Origin: Bacteroidales bacterium UBA3816
GTDB lineage: Bacteria; Bacteroidota; Bacteroidia; Bacteroidales; P3
Reading direction: 5' to 3'
DNA: 58,793 nucleotides
NCBI GenBank assembly: GCA_002368955.1
Contig: DFDY01000125.1
Coordinates: forward strand, 20,049 to 78,841
Shown here: in pieces, positions 32,698 to 41,402 of the stretch
Layout of the letters: every line of letters begins with the position of its first letter
How positions within the stretch are numbered: position 1 is the first letter of the stretch
Translations under genes and position numbers: made by a program
Notes under the pieces: model-generated
The model's database searches: none
What the model saw: only the letters and a program-made list of their open reading frames with translations
What the model was told of the DNA's origin: nothing

Positions 32698-34161
32698 ATG
32701 GCAGAAAAAGTTTACAAATTAATGAATGACAACCCAGTGGCACGCTGGGCAGCGCTGTTTCTGATAGCGTTTATGATGTTTTTCGGCTACATGTTTGTGG
32801 ATGTTATGTCGCCACTGCAGAGTATGATTGAGGTGGAAAGAGGTTGGACTCCTTCCATTTTTGGTACATATGCGGCTGGTGAATATATCTTGAATGTGTG
32901 TGGTTTCCTTATCTTGGCCGGTATTATTCTGGATAAGATGGGCATCCGTTTCACTGGCACTTTGTCGGCTTCGCTGATGCTGCTTGGTGCCATCATCAAG
33001 TTCTACGGCATTAGCGACGGTTTTCAAGAGACGGCCTTCTGTGGATGGCTGGGTTCCTGGTGGACGGCCATGCCGGGCAGTGCCAAGATGGCCGCTTTCG
33101 GCTTCATGATTTTCGGCTGCGGCTGTGAGATGGCCGGTATCACTGTTTCACGTTCCATTGCCAAGTGGTTTGAGGGCAAGGAGATGGCTTTGGCTATGGG
33201 TCTGGAGATGGCTATCGCCCGCGTGGGTGTGTTCGCCATTTTCTCCATTAGCCCCATCCTGGCCGAGAAGATGGGTACTTCGCTTTTCGGACATCCCACG
33301 GTGGTGGCCCCTGTGGCTTTCTGCACCTGCTTGCTGTGCATCGGCCTGATTTTCTTCCTGGTGTTCTGTGTCATGGACAAGAAGTTTGACAAACAGCTGG
33401 GTGCTGCTGCTGCCCAGGCTGGTGCCGACGAGGAGGAGCAGTTCAAGGCCAGCGACATACTGAAGATTTTCGGTAGCAAGATTTTCTGGGTTATCGCCCT
33501 GCTGTGTGTTCTTTACTACAGCGCCATTTTCCCCTTCCAGCGTTATGGAGCCAACATGCTGCAGTGCAACCTTGACGGCATCACTCCCCAGCAGGCTGCC
33601 AACATCTTCCGCTGGTTCCCCATCGGTGCTGCCGCCATCACTCCGTTCCTGGGTGCCTTCCTTGACAATAAGGGCAAGGGTGCCACGATGCTTATCTTCG
33701 GTGCGCTGCTGCTGATTATTTGCCATCTGGTGTTTGCCTTCCTGTTGCCTGCCACGCGCAGTGCTTTGCTGGCATACGTGACCATCGTGGTGCTGGGAGT
33801 TAGCTTTGCATTGGTTCCCGCCGCTCTTTGGCCCAGTGTTCCCAAGGTGATGAATCCTCGCTATCTGGGCAGTGCCTACTCCCTGATTTTCTGGGTGCAG
33901 AATGTGGGTCTCTGCTTCGTGCCGATGCTCATCGGCGGTGTGTTGCAGAGCAGTAATGCCAATAATCAGGCCGTCATAGCTGCCAAGGAGGCTATAGCCA
34001 ACGGTGCCACCGACACCTTCATCCCTTACGACTACACGGTGCCTCTGGTCATCTTTGCCTCATTCGGCATCTTGGCCCTGCTGCTAGCCATCTACCTGAA
34101 GGCTATCGATAAGAAGCATGGCTACCATTTGGAAGAGCCCAATATCAAGAAGGCTGAATAA
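32698..34161 (+). CDS. Major facilitator superfamily transporter
   Basis: A 487-residue inner-membrane secondary transporter with about 12 hydrophobic segments (for example ARWAALFLIAFMMFFGYMFV, AAFGFMIFGCGCEMAGITVS, IFWVIALLCVLYYSAIFPF). The loop after segment 2 carries an MFS-type pattern (GIILDKMGIRFTG). A charged central loop (DKKFDKQLGAAAAQAGADEE) separates the halves. The second half repeats the loop motif as LGAFLDNKGKGATM. The substrate cannot be deduced; the sequence is not a known sugar or drug subfamily by eye. It is monocistronic and followed by a strong terminator. Confidence 0.85.
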   Translation: MAEKVYKLMNDNPVARWAALFLIAFMMFFGYMFVDVMSPLQSMIEVERGWTPSIFGTYAAGEYILNVCGFLILAGIILDKMGIRFTGTLSASLMLLGAIIKFYGISDGFQETAFCGWLGSWWTAMPGSAKMAAFGFMIFGCGCEMAGITVSRSIAKWFEGKEMALAMGLEMAIARVGVFAIFSISPILAEKMGTSLFGHPTVVAPVAFCTCLLCIGLIFFLVFCVMDKKFDKQLGAAAAQAGADEEEQFKASDILKIFGSKIFWVIALLCVLYYSAIFPFQRYGANMLQCNLDGITPQQAANIFRWFPIGAAAITPFLGAFLDNKGKGATMLIFGALLLIICHLVFAFLLPATRSALLAYVTIVVLGVSFALVPAALWPSVPKVMNPRYLGSAYSLIFWVQNVGLCFVPMLIGGVLQSSNANNQAVIAAKEAIANGATDTFIPYDYTVPLVIFASFGILALLLAIYLKAIDKKHGYHLEEPNIKKAE

Positions 34162-34182
34162 GACATTTGGCCCAAAATAAAG

Positions 34183-34220
34183 AATCCGAGAGCGGCAAAG
34201 TCGGCTCTCGGATTTTTTTT
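34183..34220. terminator. Bidirectional terminator between MFS gene and trmO
   Basis: AATCCGAGAGC (34183-34193) pairs with GCTCTCGGATT (34204-34214). A T-run follows on the plus side. On the minus side the run is weaker (CTTTATTTT). It separates two converging genes. Confidence 0.85.
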
Positions 34221-34232
34221 ATTTGCGGTGCT

Positions 34233-34907
34233 TTAAGCTTTTGTGATGGATAGCAATTCGGCTTTGATGCCGTCCACTCGGAACTTGATTTCGAAGCCTG
34301 CGAATTCCATTCCATAGATGCGCTCGGGGTCGTGTTGGTATTGCGGACGGGGGTCGTGGGCAAGCACGTCCAGCAGGGGCTGCCGTAGGTGGGCAGGGAG
34401 TCTCTCCAGCAGGGTAGGGTCGCAGCTTACTTCAAGCAGCTGTTCGGCGGGGCGGGTGGCAAAGCCACTGCGGGCACTGGGGTGGCTGTCGGTATAGGGT
34501 AGGTAGGGCTTGATGTCGTAGATGGGGGTGCCGTCCATGAGGTCGGCACCGCTGACATAGAGTACGGGCCCCAGCTGTGGGTCTTCCGCTATGTGGTCTA
34601 AGTGGACGGAAGACAGCCCCAGGGGGTTGGGGCGGAAAGGGCTGCGGGTGGCGAAAACGCCCATGCGGCAGTTGCCTCCGAGTCGTGGGGGGCGCACTGT
34701 AGGCGTCCAATGGTCGCGCACGGCCTGACTGAATTGCCAGATGAGCCAGATATAGTCGAAATCTTTCAACCCTCGCACGGCTTCCGCTACGCGGTATTCG
34801 GGTTCAAAGACTATGCGGCCGGGGGTGGCTACGATACCCGCCTGTCGGGGGACTCCGAACTTGGTGGAGAAACAGGTCTCGATATGGGCGATGGGTTTCA
34901 ACAACAT
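34233..34907 (-). CDS. trmO: tRNA (N6-threonylcarbamoyladenosine37-N6)-methyltransferase TrmO
   Basis: A 224-residue enzyme that methylates t6A37 of some tRNAs using S-adenosylmethionine. The family signature is clear: IAHIETCFSTKFGVPRQAG, FDYIWLIWQFSQ, then GVFATRSPFRPNPLGLSSVH, and DGTPIYDIKPYLPYTDS. The C-terminal part resembles the extra beta domain of TrmO (LLDVLAHDPRPQYQ, GMEFAGFEIKFRV). The ATG at 34907 gives the usual opening. A longer frame start at 35033 lies inside the preceding gene and was rejected. It is the last gene of the five-gene leftward operon. Confidence 0.9.
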   Translation of the reverse strand: MLLKPIAHIETCFSTKFGVPRQAGIVATPGRIVFEPEYRVAEAVRGLKDFDYIWLIWQFSQAVRDHWTPTVRPPRLGGNCRMGVFATRSPFRPNPLGLSSVHLDHIAEDPQLGPVLYVSGADLMDGTPIYDIKPYLPYTDSHPSARSGFATRPAEQLLEVSCDPTLLERLPAHLRQPLLDVLAHDPRPQYQHDPERIYGMEFAGFEIKFRVDGIKAELLSITKA

Positions 34908-34918
34908 AAAGAGAGTGC

Positions 34919-35575
34919 TTAAAATCTCAGGTAGGGTGCGAGCCAGTACATGAGGCTGGCACTGAGGATGCCAAATCCGGCCCCGGCCAAAACATCGGCG
35001 GCCCAGTGGCGGTTGTTGTACACCCTCATGCATCCCACGCCTGTGGCCACGGCATAGCCTGCCACGGCTATGGCGGGGTAGTTTTGACCATACTCGCGGC
35101 GGAGAATTTCGGCTCCCATAAAGGCGGTCATGGTGTGGCCCGAGGGGAAGCTATTGAAGACACCCCCATAGGGGCGCTCTTCCTGTATGAGGTGTTTAAA
35201 CCCTTGGCTGAATCCGAAGGAGAGAATGGCGGCACCTCCGGTGAGGCTGGCAAGGTCGCGCCAATTGTGCCGGCTCTCGACGCCGCAGAGTTTCAGCATG
35301 GGTACTGCAGCCAAGGGAGCATATTGGAAATAGTTCTCTATCTCAAAACGGTTGTGCCCGTCACTCTGTGTCCACTGCTGGATGGGAACGTTGATGTGGC
35401 GGTCTAGATAGTCGATGCCAGTAATTGCCGAGCCTGCAGTAATCAAAAGACTTGGGGTGAGGACATCGGCAAAGTGGATGGAGTGGTCATAACTGCATGT
35501 GAGGGTGTCGCTCCTTTGGGCTAGAGAAGGAATGACAAACGAGAGGAAGATGGTTATGAGCAGTCCCTGTTTCAT
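34919..35575 (-). CDS. PAP2 family phosphatase, exported
   Basis: A 218-residue membrane or periplasmic phosphatase of the PAP2 (acid phosphatase/lipid phosphatase) superfamily. A signal peptide ends IPSLAQ. The three catalytic motifs are present: KHLIQEERP, FPSGHTMTAF, and RVYNNRHWAADVLAGA. Family members act on undecaprenyl pyrophosphate, phosphatidylglycerophosphate or lipid A; the substrate is not determined by sequence. The start overlaps the end of comB by 4 bp (ATGA), so the two are translationally coupled. Confidence 0.88.
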   Translation of the reverse strand: MKQGLLITIFLSFVIPSLAQRSDTLTCSYDHSIHFADVLTPSLLITAGSAITGIDYLDRHINVPIQQWTQSDGHNRFEIENYFQYAPLAAVPMLKLCGVESRHNWRDLASLTGGAAILSFGFSQGFKHLIQEERPYGGVFNSFPSGHTMTAFMGAEILRREYGQNYPAIAVAGYAVATGVGCMRVYNNRHWAADVLAGAGFGILSASLMYWLAPYLRF

Positions 35576-36312
35576 GATGGATTATCTTTGCATACTAAAA
35601 CACCCTGATAAATATGGGGGACCACAGGACAGGTGTCCTGCCGGAAGGCAAATTCCATGTCGCGTATGGCCCGCTCGCCAAAGCCGTTGAGGCGTTTGGC
35701 GTGGCTGGCATGTTGCAGGGAGAAGCCGTGGGGGTCGCCGTGGCAGAGGTCCCACAGGGCCATGGCCATATGGACGGCATCGTTGGAGGAGGCGTATAGA
35801 CCTGAACTGACAAGGCGTTGGCATAGGGCACCGGCAAAGAGCGTGTCTTCAACGCTGAAGTCGTTCTTCCAGCCGCTACAGAGTATGACTAGGTCCTGCG
35901 GCTGGCTGAGCAGTTGCTCGGTGAGGGCACTGATGTTGGCAAAACAGCCCACAAGGGTGCGGTCGGCATCGCTGCCGCGCATTATGCACACCGTTCCATT
36001 GGTGGTGCTGTAGGCAATGCGCTGGCCACGAAGGTCCATGGCGAGGTATTCTGTGGGAGAGTTGCCGCATTCGGCCCCATCCACTTTCTTGCCGCCCCGC
36101 TCGGCGGCACGCAGATAGCCCTGCTGGCGGTAGGCCTCCAGGGCCTGCAGCGAGTCCAAGGGGACAATCTCTTCAACCCCCGCAGTGAAGGCAGCACAGA
36201 TGGCCGTGGTGGCGCGCAGTACGTCTACGGCCACAGTGGTGTGATGCTGCTTGATGCTGCGCCACTCGTAGAGGGCGGGAGTGAGGGATAGTTCAATCTG
36301 TGAAACATTCAT
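35572..36312 (-). CDS. comB: 2-phosphosulfolactate phosphatase family protein (ComB-like)
   Basis: About 246 residues. ComB proteins hydrolyse 2-phosphosulfolactate, the second step of coenzyme M synthesis in methanogens. In bacteria without coenzyme M the physiological substrate is unknown. Family blocks are VAVDVLRATTAICAAF (with the DVLRAT core), ERGGKKVDGAECGNSPTEY, IAYSTTNGTVCIM, and VILCSGWKNDFSVEDTLFAG. The ATG at 36312 or that at 36318 may be used; both overlap the end of the GNA1162-like gene by about 20 bp. It is the third gene of the operon. Confidence 0.85.
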   Translation of the reverse strand: MNVSQIELSLTPALYEWRSIKQHHTTVAVDVLRATTAICAAFTAGVEEIVPLDSLQALEAYRQQGYLRAAERGGKKVDGAECGNSPTEYLAMDLRGQRIAYSTTNGTVCIMRGSDADRTLVGCFANISALTEQLLSQPQDLVILCSGWKNDFSVEDTLFAGALCQRLVSSGLYASSNDAVHMAMALWDLCHGDPHGFSLQHASHAKRLNGFGERAIRDMEFAFRQDTCPVVPHIYQGVLVCKDNPS

Positions 36313-37081
36313 TGCCAAAAGCGTCTTCGTTATATTTTTCGCGTTCGATGCTTCCGTCGGTGTTCATCAGGAAGCTGTAGAAATTGGGGTTGGCGGAGGT
36401 GAACTGGTCTTGTTTGAACATCCAGCGGCTAGCACTGGTGGGCATGTTGCGGAGGGCGAAGTCGCTCATGCCCTGCAAAAGCAGGCAGCGGTGGGCCAGC
36501 GGTGGGTCAAGCTCGGTGGTCTTGATGAAAGCCAGGTCGGCAGCCAGCTCTATGGGGTCGCCTTTGTCATCGACGGGCTGAATCTTGTCGCCGCGCACCC
36601 AAGTGTGCATCAGTTCCAGCCCCGACTTGACCGACCGAAGCGTGTATTCGGCAAAGACTACCACTTCGTTGACTTCGGGCTGAGCCCATTTGTGTATGGC
36701 TACCAGCAGGATGGCGTCGACGCCGTAGAGCCGATTGAGGTCGGAAATGTTGTCGAGCATCAGTTGGCGGTAGGTCTTACCGTATTTCTCCAGTATGGTG
36801 TTGCCTGCCAGCGGGGGTATGGTGTAGTAGCCCTGGCTGACCAGAGGCTCAACGCAGGTTTGCTGCATGAAGGTGGCGGCCATGTCCAACTCTTCGTTGA
36901 GGGCATGGTCCTGAGTGTTCTTCTCCTGTTGGCGTTTTGAGTTGTCCTGGGTGGGAACAATCAGGATGGTGAATGGCTGCTCTTTGTACAGCTCTTCGTA
37001 TGTGGCCGCTTTCTTTTGGCTCTTGCAGGAAACTATCAGCAGGAGGCCGAGGAAGGCGATGATTAACTTGGTGCGATTCAT
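36293..37081 (-). CDS. GNA1162/DUF799 family lipoprotein
   Basis: A 262-residue lipoprotein (lipobox LIVSC, Cys19). It is built like the DUF799/GNA1162 family: FTILIVPTQDNSKR, then CVEPLVSQGYYTIPP, and YGVDAILLVAIHKWAQ. The family is related to the periplasmic part of envelope complexes that contain CsgG-like pores. In many bacteria it occurs as a trio with CsgG-like and DUF4810 genes. Here the DUF4810 gene lies immediately upstream (39 bp), but no CsgG gene is in the operon. The C-terminal 70 residues look peculiar to this protein. Confidence 0.8.
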   Translation of the reverse strand: MNRTKLIIAFLGLLLIVSCKSQKKAATYEELYKEQPFTILIVPTQDNSKRQQEKNTQDHALNEELDMAATFMQQTCVEPLVSQGYYTIPPLAGNTILEKYGKTYRQLMLDNISDLNRLYGVDAILLVAIHKWAQPEVNEVVVFAEYTLRSVKSGLELMHTWVRGDKIQPVDDKGDPIELAADLAFIKTTELDPPLAHRCLLLQGMSDFALRNMPTSASRWMFKQDQFTSANPNFYSFLMNTDGSIEREKYNEDAFGNECFTD

Positions 37082-37120
37082 AGTGATAGTCGTTTATTGG
37101 GTTGAGTGGAATAGGTGTTT

Positions 37121-38035
37121 TTATTCTTCTTGCGTTTCGGCTGACTGGTTTTTTGCAGCCCGCTTGGCCTCTTTTTCGGCCTGTTTGGCAGCCTTTTCGG
37201 CTTCTCGCTGGGCCTTGACGGCGGCCTTTTCGGCCTCCTTTTGAGCTTTTTCCTCGGCCTTTTTGGCTTCGGCGGCGGCCTTCTCGGCGGCGCGTTTGGC
37301 CTCCAACTCAGCCTTCTTCGCCTCCTCTTTGGCTCGTTGTTCGGCTTTCTTGGCCTCGGCGCGTTCGCGTTCGGCGGCCTTCTTAGCCTCTTCCTTGGCT
37401 CTCTGTTCGGCTTTCTTGGCTTCGGCCTTTTCGCGTTTGGCTTTTTCCTTCTCCTTGGCCAAGGCTTTGCGCTCGGCCTCTTTGGCCTTGGCGCGTTCTG
37501 CTTTGGCCTTCTTGGCGGCTAGGACTTTGGCTTCCTTTTCCTCCAACTGCTGCTGTTTGAGCATCTTTTGATACTCGGGGTCGGCCTCTAGTTGCTGCTG
37601 TTGGGCCAATTCCTCGGGAGTGTACTCCACCTTGATGGTGTCCAGCGACTTTAGGTCAATCTTGCAGGTATCGAAGTGGTTGTCGGCGGCCAGTTTGGGC
37701 GTATAGGTCTGCTTGAGGAAGTCAACGTATTTAGAACTGTTGGGAAAGAAGGTCTTCTCGTTGTTGAACATGACGTTGGCTTGCTTCAGACAGCCCAGCT
37801 GTGCCAGCACGATGCCGTAGTCGGCATACTGCCCGGGATGTATGACACGGGCATCGAGGTTGTTGTTGATGGCCTCGGCATAGGTCTTGCAGAGAGCCAG
37901 CAGCCGCACCTGTGTGGGCTTGTGCTGGTAGTGCATCAGTGGGGCAGGGTTGTTCACCAGGGTGCCCTCGTTGTAGCAGGCCGTGAGCAGCAGTGTTGCT
38001 GCCAGGGGTAATAATATGCTCTTCCTTATAGACAT
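37121..38035 (-). CDS. DUF4810 lipoprotein with a long TolA-like Ala/Glu/Lys helix
   Basis: A 304-residue lipoprotein (lipobox LTAC, Cys20 from the ATG at 38035). Residues 35-120 match the DUF4810 pattern of short tetratricopeptide-like helices (HPGQYADYGIVLAQLGCLKQ, NNEKTFFPNSSKYVDFLKQ). From about residue 165 to the end the chain is an almost uninterrupted Ala/Glu/Lys/Arg helix with repeated units such as AKKAEQRAKEEAKKA, long enough to span a large part of the periplasm. The start at 38035 gives a clean lipoprotein signal. It begins the five-gene operon, just downstream of RNase P RNA. Confidence 0.8.
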   Translation of the reverse strand: MSIRKSILLPLAATLLLTACYNEGTLVNNPAPLMHYQHKPTQVRLLALCKTYAEAINNNLDARVIHPGQYADYGIVLAQLGCLKQANVMFNNEKTFFPNSSKYVDFLKQTYTPKLAADNHFDTCKIDLKSLDTIKVEYTPEELAQQQQLEADPEYQKMLKQQQLEEKEAKVLAAKKAKAERAKAKEAERKALAKEKEKAKREKAEAKKAEQRAKEEAKKAAERERAEAKKAEQRAKEEAKKAELEAKRAAEKAAAEAKKAEEKAQKEAEKAAVKAQREAEKAAKQAEKEAKRAAKNQSAETQEE

Positions 38036-38061
38036 ATCTTTGCGGTTTGTGTCATAAAAAA

Positions 38062-38443
38062 TAAACGGCAGCCTCATAAGCCGGGTTCTGTCCTGTCGCG
38101 GACGACAGTCTCTATCATCAATCTACTGCCGACGTCGCCGTCGGCCTCTATCAACCTACCCCCCGACAACGGGCGAGCCAGCCCTTCACTGTCGGTATAT
38201 TTGGTCTTTCAACCCATAAGGTTTACCATCGGGCGACATTGCTGCCGCCGGTCGTGGGCTCTTACCCCGCGCTTGCACCCTTACCCGTAGGCGGTTTCTC
38301 TTTCTGTGGCACTCGCTGTCAGCAGGGCGCTTTCCTCCCTGCTGCCTTCCTGTTAGGAAGTATGGTGGCTCGCGTTGCCCGGACTTTCCTCCCGCAGCAC
38401 CCCTAAGGGCTCTGCCGGCGATAGAGTCAGCTGCCGTTATTTC
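38062..38443 (-). ncRNA. rnpB: RNase P RNA (M1 RNA, bacterial type A)
   Basis: The minus strand contains the conserved RNase P blocks: GAGGAAAGTCCGGGC (P4 5' strand region), then GGGTAAGGGTGCAA, AGAGCCCACGACC, GATGGTAAACC, and the 3' end ACAGAACCCGGCTTATGAGG. The 5' and 3' ends pair (CGGCAGC with GCTGCCG), and TTTATTTTTT follows. A -7 box TACTTTTG lies just upstream. It processes the 5' ends of tRNA precursors. The length of about 380 nt is normal. Confidence 0.97.
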
Positions 38444-38449
38444 AATCTG

Positions 38450-38457
38450 CAAAAGTA
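38450..38457 (-). promoter_or_regulatory. -7 promoter box of rnpB
   Basis: TACTTTTG on the minus strand, followed by CA. The T-rich 430 bp to its right (38458-38891) hold no supported gene; a 91-codon frame there is low-complexity and was not accepted. Confidence 0.55.
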
Positions 38458-38891
38458 CAAAAAAAAATAGATATAATGATATTAATTATTTATAATCGGG
38501 CAAAAGTCTAGTGAAAATGCCCTTTTTTGCGCCCTATAGATGCCTCTTTTGCCTCTCTCTGGGCAATCTGCAAGTAGTCCCCAATGGTCTTTTCCCCGTC
38601 TTTTCTTCTCAGCGATTCACTCACTACCGGAACACATTCCACTTGCTTTGTGAGCGGGTGGGTTGTATTTCGGAAGTAGTTTTATGGTGTTTTGGGTGCT
38701 TTTTTGACTTGGTCCATGGTGGTTTGACCTTTTTTTGGGCTTTTTTGTCTCTCAGACTGGAAAAAATGCTATTTTTTTTGTTTTAGTTTAGTTGTTATTT
38801 ATCAGGTGCTTGCGAGTAAAAAGTGCCTTCGGTGAAAAAAAAATTTTCGATTCTTTGCAACAAAATCGACTTTTTTCAGTCTAATAAGTAG

Positions 38892-39449
38892 ATGAATACC
38901 GAATTGGAACAAATAGTAGAGGGTTGCAAAAAAAAGCAGCCGCTGGCGCAAAAGCTTTTGTACGAGAAGTTTGCACCGGAAATGCTAGGCGTTTGCATGC
39001 GATATACCCATTCGCGGGACGAGGCGCAGGATTTGTTGCATGACGGTTTTATCAAGGTTTTTGAGAGTATCGGTTCGCTGAAGAAATCGTCCTCCGTGAG
39101 GTCGTGGATGTACAAGGTGATGGTGAATGAGTCGTTGTCCTACCTGACGAAACTGGGTCCGGTGAATTACATGGATTTCGACACGGTGGATGAAGAGGAT
39201 GAGGAAATTATGGCTCAGACGGATTACTCACCCTGGGAGGGCAAAGTGTTCTCGATGGAACAAATTGTCAATGCCATACAGATGCTGCCCGATTTTTACA
39301 GGATGGTGTTCAATTTGCACGAGGTGGAAGAAATGGATTATCCTGAAATAGCGAAACAAACGGGGAAGTCGGTTTCTACAGTGAGGTCTGGATACTCCCG
39401 AGCATGCAAAATGTTGAGAAATATATTGTTGAATTATTATAAATTGTAA
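38892..39449 (+). CDS. ECF-type RNA polymerase sigma factor
   Basis: A 185-residue sigma-70 family regulator with regions 2 and 4 only. Region 2 includes LLYEKFAPEMLGVCMRYTHS, DEAQDLLHDGFIKVFE and VRSWMYKVMVNESLSYL. Region 4 has IQMLPDFYRMVFNLHEVEEM and the recognition turn YPEIAKQTGKSVSTVRSGYS. A ten-residue acidic linker (DTVDEEDEEI) lies between. It recruits polymerase to a specific regulon, probably envelope or stress genes. The next gene begins 4 bp after its stop and encodes a membrane protein in the usual anti-sigma place. Confidence 0.93.
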   Translation: MNTELEQIVEGCKKKQPLAQKLLYEKFAPEMLGVCMRYTHSRDEAQDLLHDGFIKVFESIGSLKKSSSVRSWMYKVMVNESLSYLTKLGPVNYMDFDTVDEEDEEIMAQTDYSPWEGKVFSMEQIVNAIQMLPDFYRMVFNLHEVEEMDYPEIAKQTGKSVSTVRSGYSRACKMLRNILLNYYKL

Positions 39450-39453
39450 AGAT

Positions 39454-40320
39454 ATGAATGAGAATTTGAAGAACTACAGCACTCAGCCCGACCCCGAAGT
39501 CTGGAATAGGATAAGCAAAACCTTGCGCCGACGTTATTTCCGTCGACAGGCCTTGGGTGCTTCCATTGGAATGCTGATAGCCGTTGCGGCTGTGGTGGGA
39601 ATTCAGCTGTTGCCATATGACGAGCAGCCGACGCTGGCCTCGCAGACCTTGCCCGAGGTGGCTCAGTTGACCCCCAATGAGCGGACTGTCGCTCCCCAAT
39701 TGCAGGAGTCTACTGTCCAGGCCGTTCCGGCCCAGCAGCAGTTGCAGGAGCCCGTTTCGGCCACGGTGGCACCGGTGGAGGAATCCCCCGCCCCGAAGAC
39801 GGTTGCCGTTCCGGTTGCTCCGGTGATTAAGCCTCTGACTGTGGCCAGTCAGGCCCTCCCTGCTCGGATGGAGGAGCCAGCCCCACAAGTGTTTGTTGCC
39901 GAGGTTCCCTCGGAACACACAGCGCTTTCGAGTGAAGACCCACAGCCGGTTGTGGCCGAAAGTGAGGCCGCGGCTACTCCTGCCGTCGCTCCCTCACCAA
40001 AGGTCACTAGCCCCAACGGCATGATAGAGGACACGATTCTTTGGGTGCCCAACGCCTTTGCGCCAGCCTCGGACGACCCCAACATTACCACTTTCCGTGC
40101 CCATCTCAACAAGCCGGAAGTGAGCATCCTCAATTACCGCATCACCATTTTCAACCGCTCGGGTCATCAGGTGTTCCACAGCACCGACATCAATCAGGTC
40201 TGGGATGGCACCTACAAGGGCCGCCCCCTGCCGCAAGCTGGATATGTATACGTCATCTATTATGTCGACAAGGATGGCCTTACACATCAGCGTAAAGGCA
40301 CCGTTGCGTTGATTAGGTAG
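39454..40320 (+). CDS. Membrane protein with C-terminal gliding-motility/T9SS type B domain in anti-sigma position
   Basis: A 288-residue protein. The N-terminal 30 residues are cytoplasmic and basic (NRISKTLRRRYFRRQ). One membrane segment follows at about 33-51 (ALGASIGMLIAVAAVVGIQL). Then a long Pro/Ala/Val-rich linker (about 55-190) leads to a C-terminal domain of the gliding-motility (CHU_C, type B) kind: ILWVPNAFAPASDDPNITTF, YRITIFNRSGHQVFHS, WDGTYKGRPLPQAGYVYVI. That domain normally directs export by the T9SS. Here it hangs from an inner-membrane anchor and is co-transcribed with an ECF sigma factor. It may be a sensor-type anti-sigma factor, which is inference from position. Confidence 0.8.
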   Translation: MNENLKNYSTQPDPEVWNRISKTLRRRYFRRQALGASIGMLIAVAAVVGIQLLPYDEQPTLASQTLPEVAQLTPNERTVAPQLQESTVQAVPAQQQLQEPVSATVAPVEESPAPKTVAVPVAPVIKPLTVASQALPARMEEPAPQVFVAEVPSEHTALSSEDPQPVVAESEAAATPAVAPSPKVTSPNGMIEDTILWVPNAFAPASDDPNITTFRAHLNKPEVSILNYRITIFNRSGHQVFHSTDINQVWDGTYKGRPLPQAGYVYVIYYVDKDGLTHQRKGTVALIR

Positions 40321-40343
40321 CGTGGCTCTGAGATTGTAGAAAG

Positions 40344-40377
40344 AAAAAGCCTACTCCTTCCACGGAGCAGGCTTTTT
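40344..40377. terminator. Bidirectional terminator
   Basis: AAAAAGCCTACTCC and GGAGCAGGCTTTTT pair with one A-C mismatch around a 6-nt loop. It lies between the converging T9SS-B gene and endonuclease IV. Confidence 0.8.
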
Positions 40378-40399
40378 GTTGTGTCGTATGTGCCTGTTG

Positions 40400-41239
40400 T
40401 TATAGGCTTCGTAGCCAGGTGATTTCTTCTGCCCAGCGGGTGGGGTCGGGGGTTTCGAGGATGATGGGCATGTTGTCGAAACGGGGGTCGTGCATGAAAC
40501 GGGTGAAAAATTCCTTGCCGAGGAAGCCGTTGCCGAGGGTTTCGTGCCGGTCAACGTGCGAGCCAGAGTTTTTCTTGCTGTCGTTGAGGTGGATGGCACG
40601 GAGATACTGGAATCCGATGATGGACTCGAAGTCGTCGAAACAGAATTGGTAGCCCATCTCGGTGCTGATGTCGTAGCCGGCGGCAAGGGTGTGGCAGGTG
40701 TCGATGCACACCCCGACACGGCTTTTGTCGTCGATACCGTCAATAATACGGCGGATATGCTCAAAACGCCAGCCCAGATTGGTTCCCTGTCCGGCAGTGT
40801 TCTCGATGACGGCCGTGACCCCATGGGTTTGGCTGAGGGCTAGGTTCACCTCGCGGGCAATTTGGTCGAGACATTCTTCCTCGCTTATCTTGTTCAGGTG
40901 GCTGCCCGGATGGAAGTTGACCATGGTGAGGCCCAGTTGCTCGGCTCGTTGCATCTCGTCGAGGAAGGCGTTGCGGCTTTTCTGGAGTGTCTCTTCGTCG
41001 GGCGACCCAAGGTTGATGAGGTAGCTGTCGTGGGGCAGCACCTGCTTGGGGTCGAAGCCACGCTCGGCCAAGAGGGTGCGGAAAGCATTGATTTCGCCCG
41101 TGGCTAAGGGCTTGCTGACCCAGCTGCGCTGGTTGCGGGTGAAGAGGGCAAAGGCGTTGGCTCCAATCGCCTCGGCATTGAGGATGGCGTTGCACACGCC
41201 CCCAGAGGCACTCACATGGGCTCCAATGTATTTTGTCAT
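40400..41239 (-). CDS. nfo: Endonuclease IV
   Basis: A 279-residue zinc-dependent apurinic/apyrimidinic endonuclease of base excision repair. Family markers are the opening IGAHVSASGGVCNAI, FTRNQRSW, NFHPGSHLNK, VIENTAGQGTNLG, VGVCIDTCHTLAAGYD, HLNDSKKNSGSHVDRHETLG and the C-terminal IILETPDP. All metal-ligand motifs (His, Glu, Asp) are intact. The start at 41239 gives the conserved MTKYIGAH opening. It is monocistronic. Confidence 0.96.
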   Translation of the reverse strand: MTKYIGAHVSASGGVCNAILNAEAIGANAFALFTRNQRSWVSKPLATGEINAFRTLLAERGFDPKQVLPHDSYLINLGSPDEETLQKSRNAFLDEMQRAEQLGLTMVNFHPGSHLNKISEEECLDQIAREVNLALSQTHGVTAVIENTAGQGTNLGWRFEHIRRIIDGIDDKSRVGVCIDTCHTLAAGYDISTEMGYQFCFDDFESIIGFQYLRAIHLNDSKKNSGSHVDRHETLGNGFLGKEFFTRFMHDPRFDNMPIILETPDPTRWAEEITWLRSL

Positions 41240-41402
41240 ATTGTGTTGTTTTGCTGTTTGACTATTGACAGTGGGCAATTCTGTGTTGCAATACGGAGTG
41301 TTTTATTGGCTCATCGGTTTGTTTGGTAGTATCGTGGCGAGTATTACACGAGGAGATACTTCAAATGGTGTATCTTTTGTCAATGGGTTGACTAAAGTGT
41401 GT

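Noticed and set aside
37121..37600. Coding repeats of GCC/GGCC type in the DUF4810 gene as a CRISPR or DNA repeat
   Set aside because: The periodicity comes from the Ala/Glu/Lys helix codons; there are no conserved repeat-spacer units.
38511..38786. 91-codon frame between rnpB and the sigma factor
   Set aside because: Phe/Leu-rich low-complexity translation of T-rich DNA with no ribosome site.
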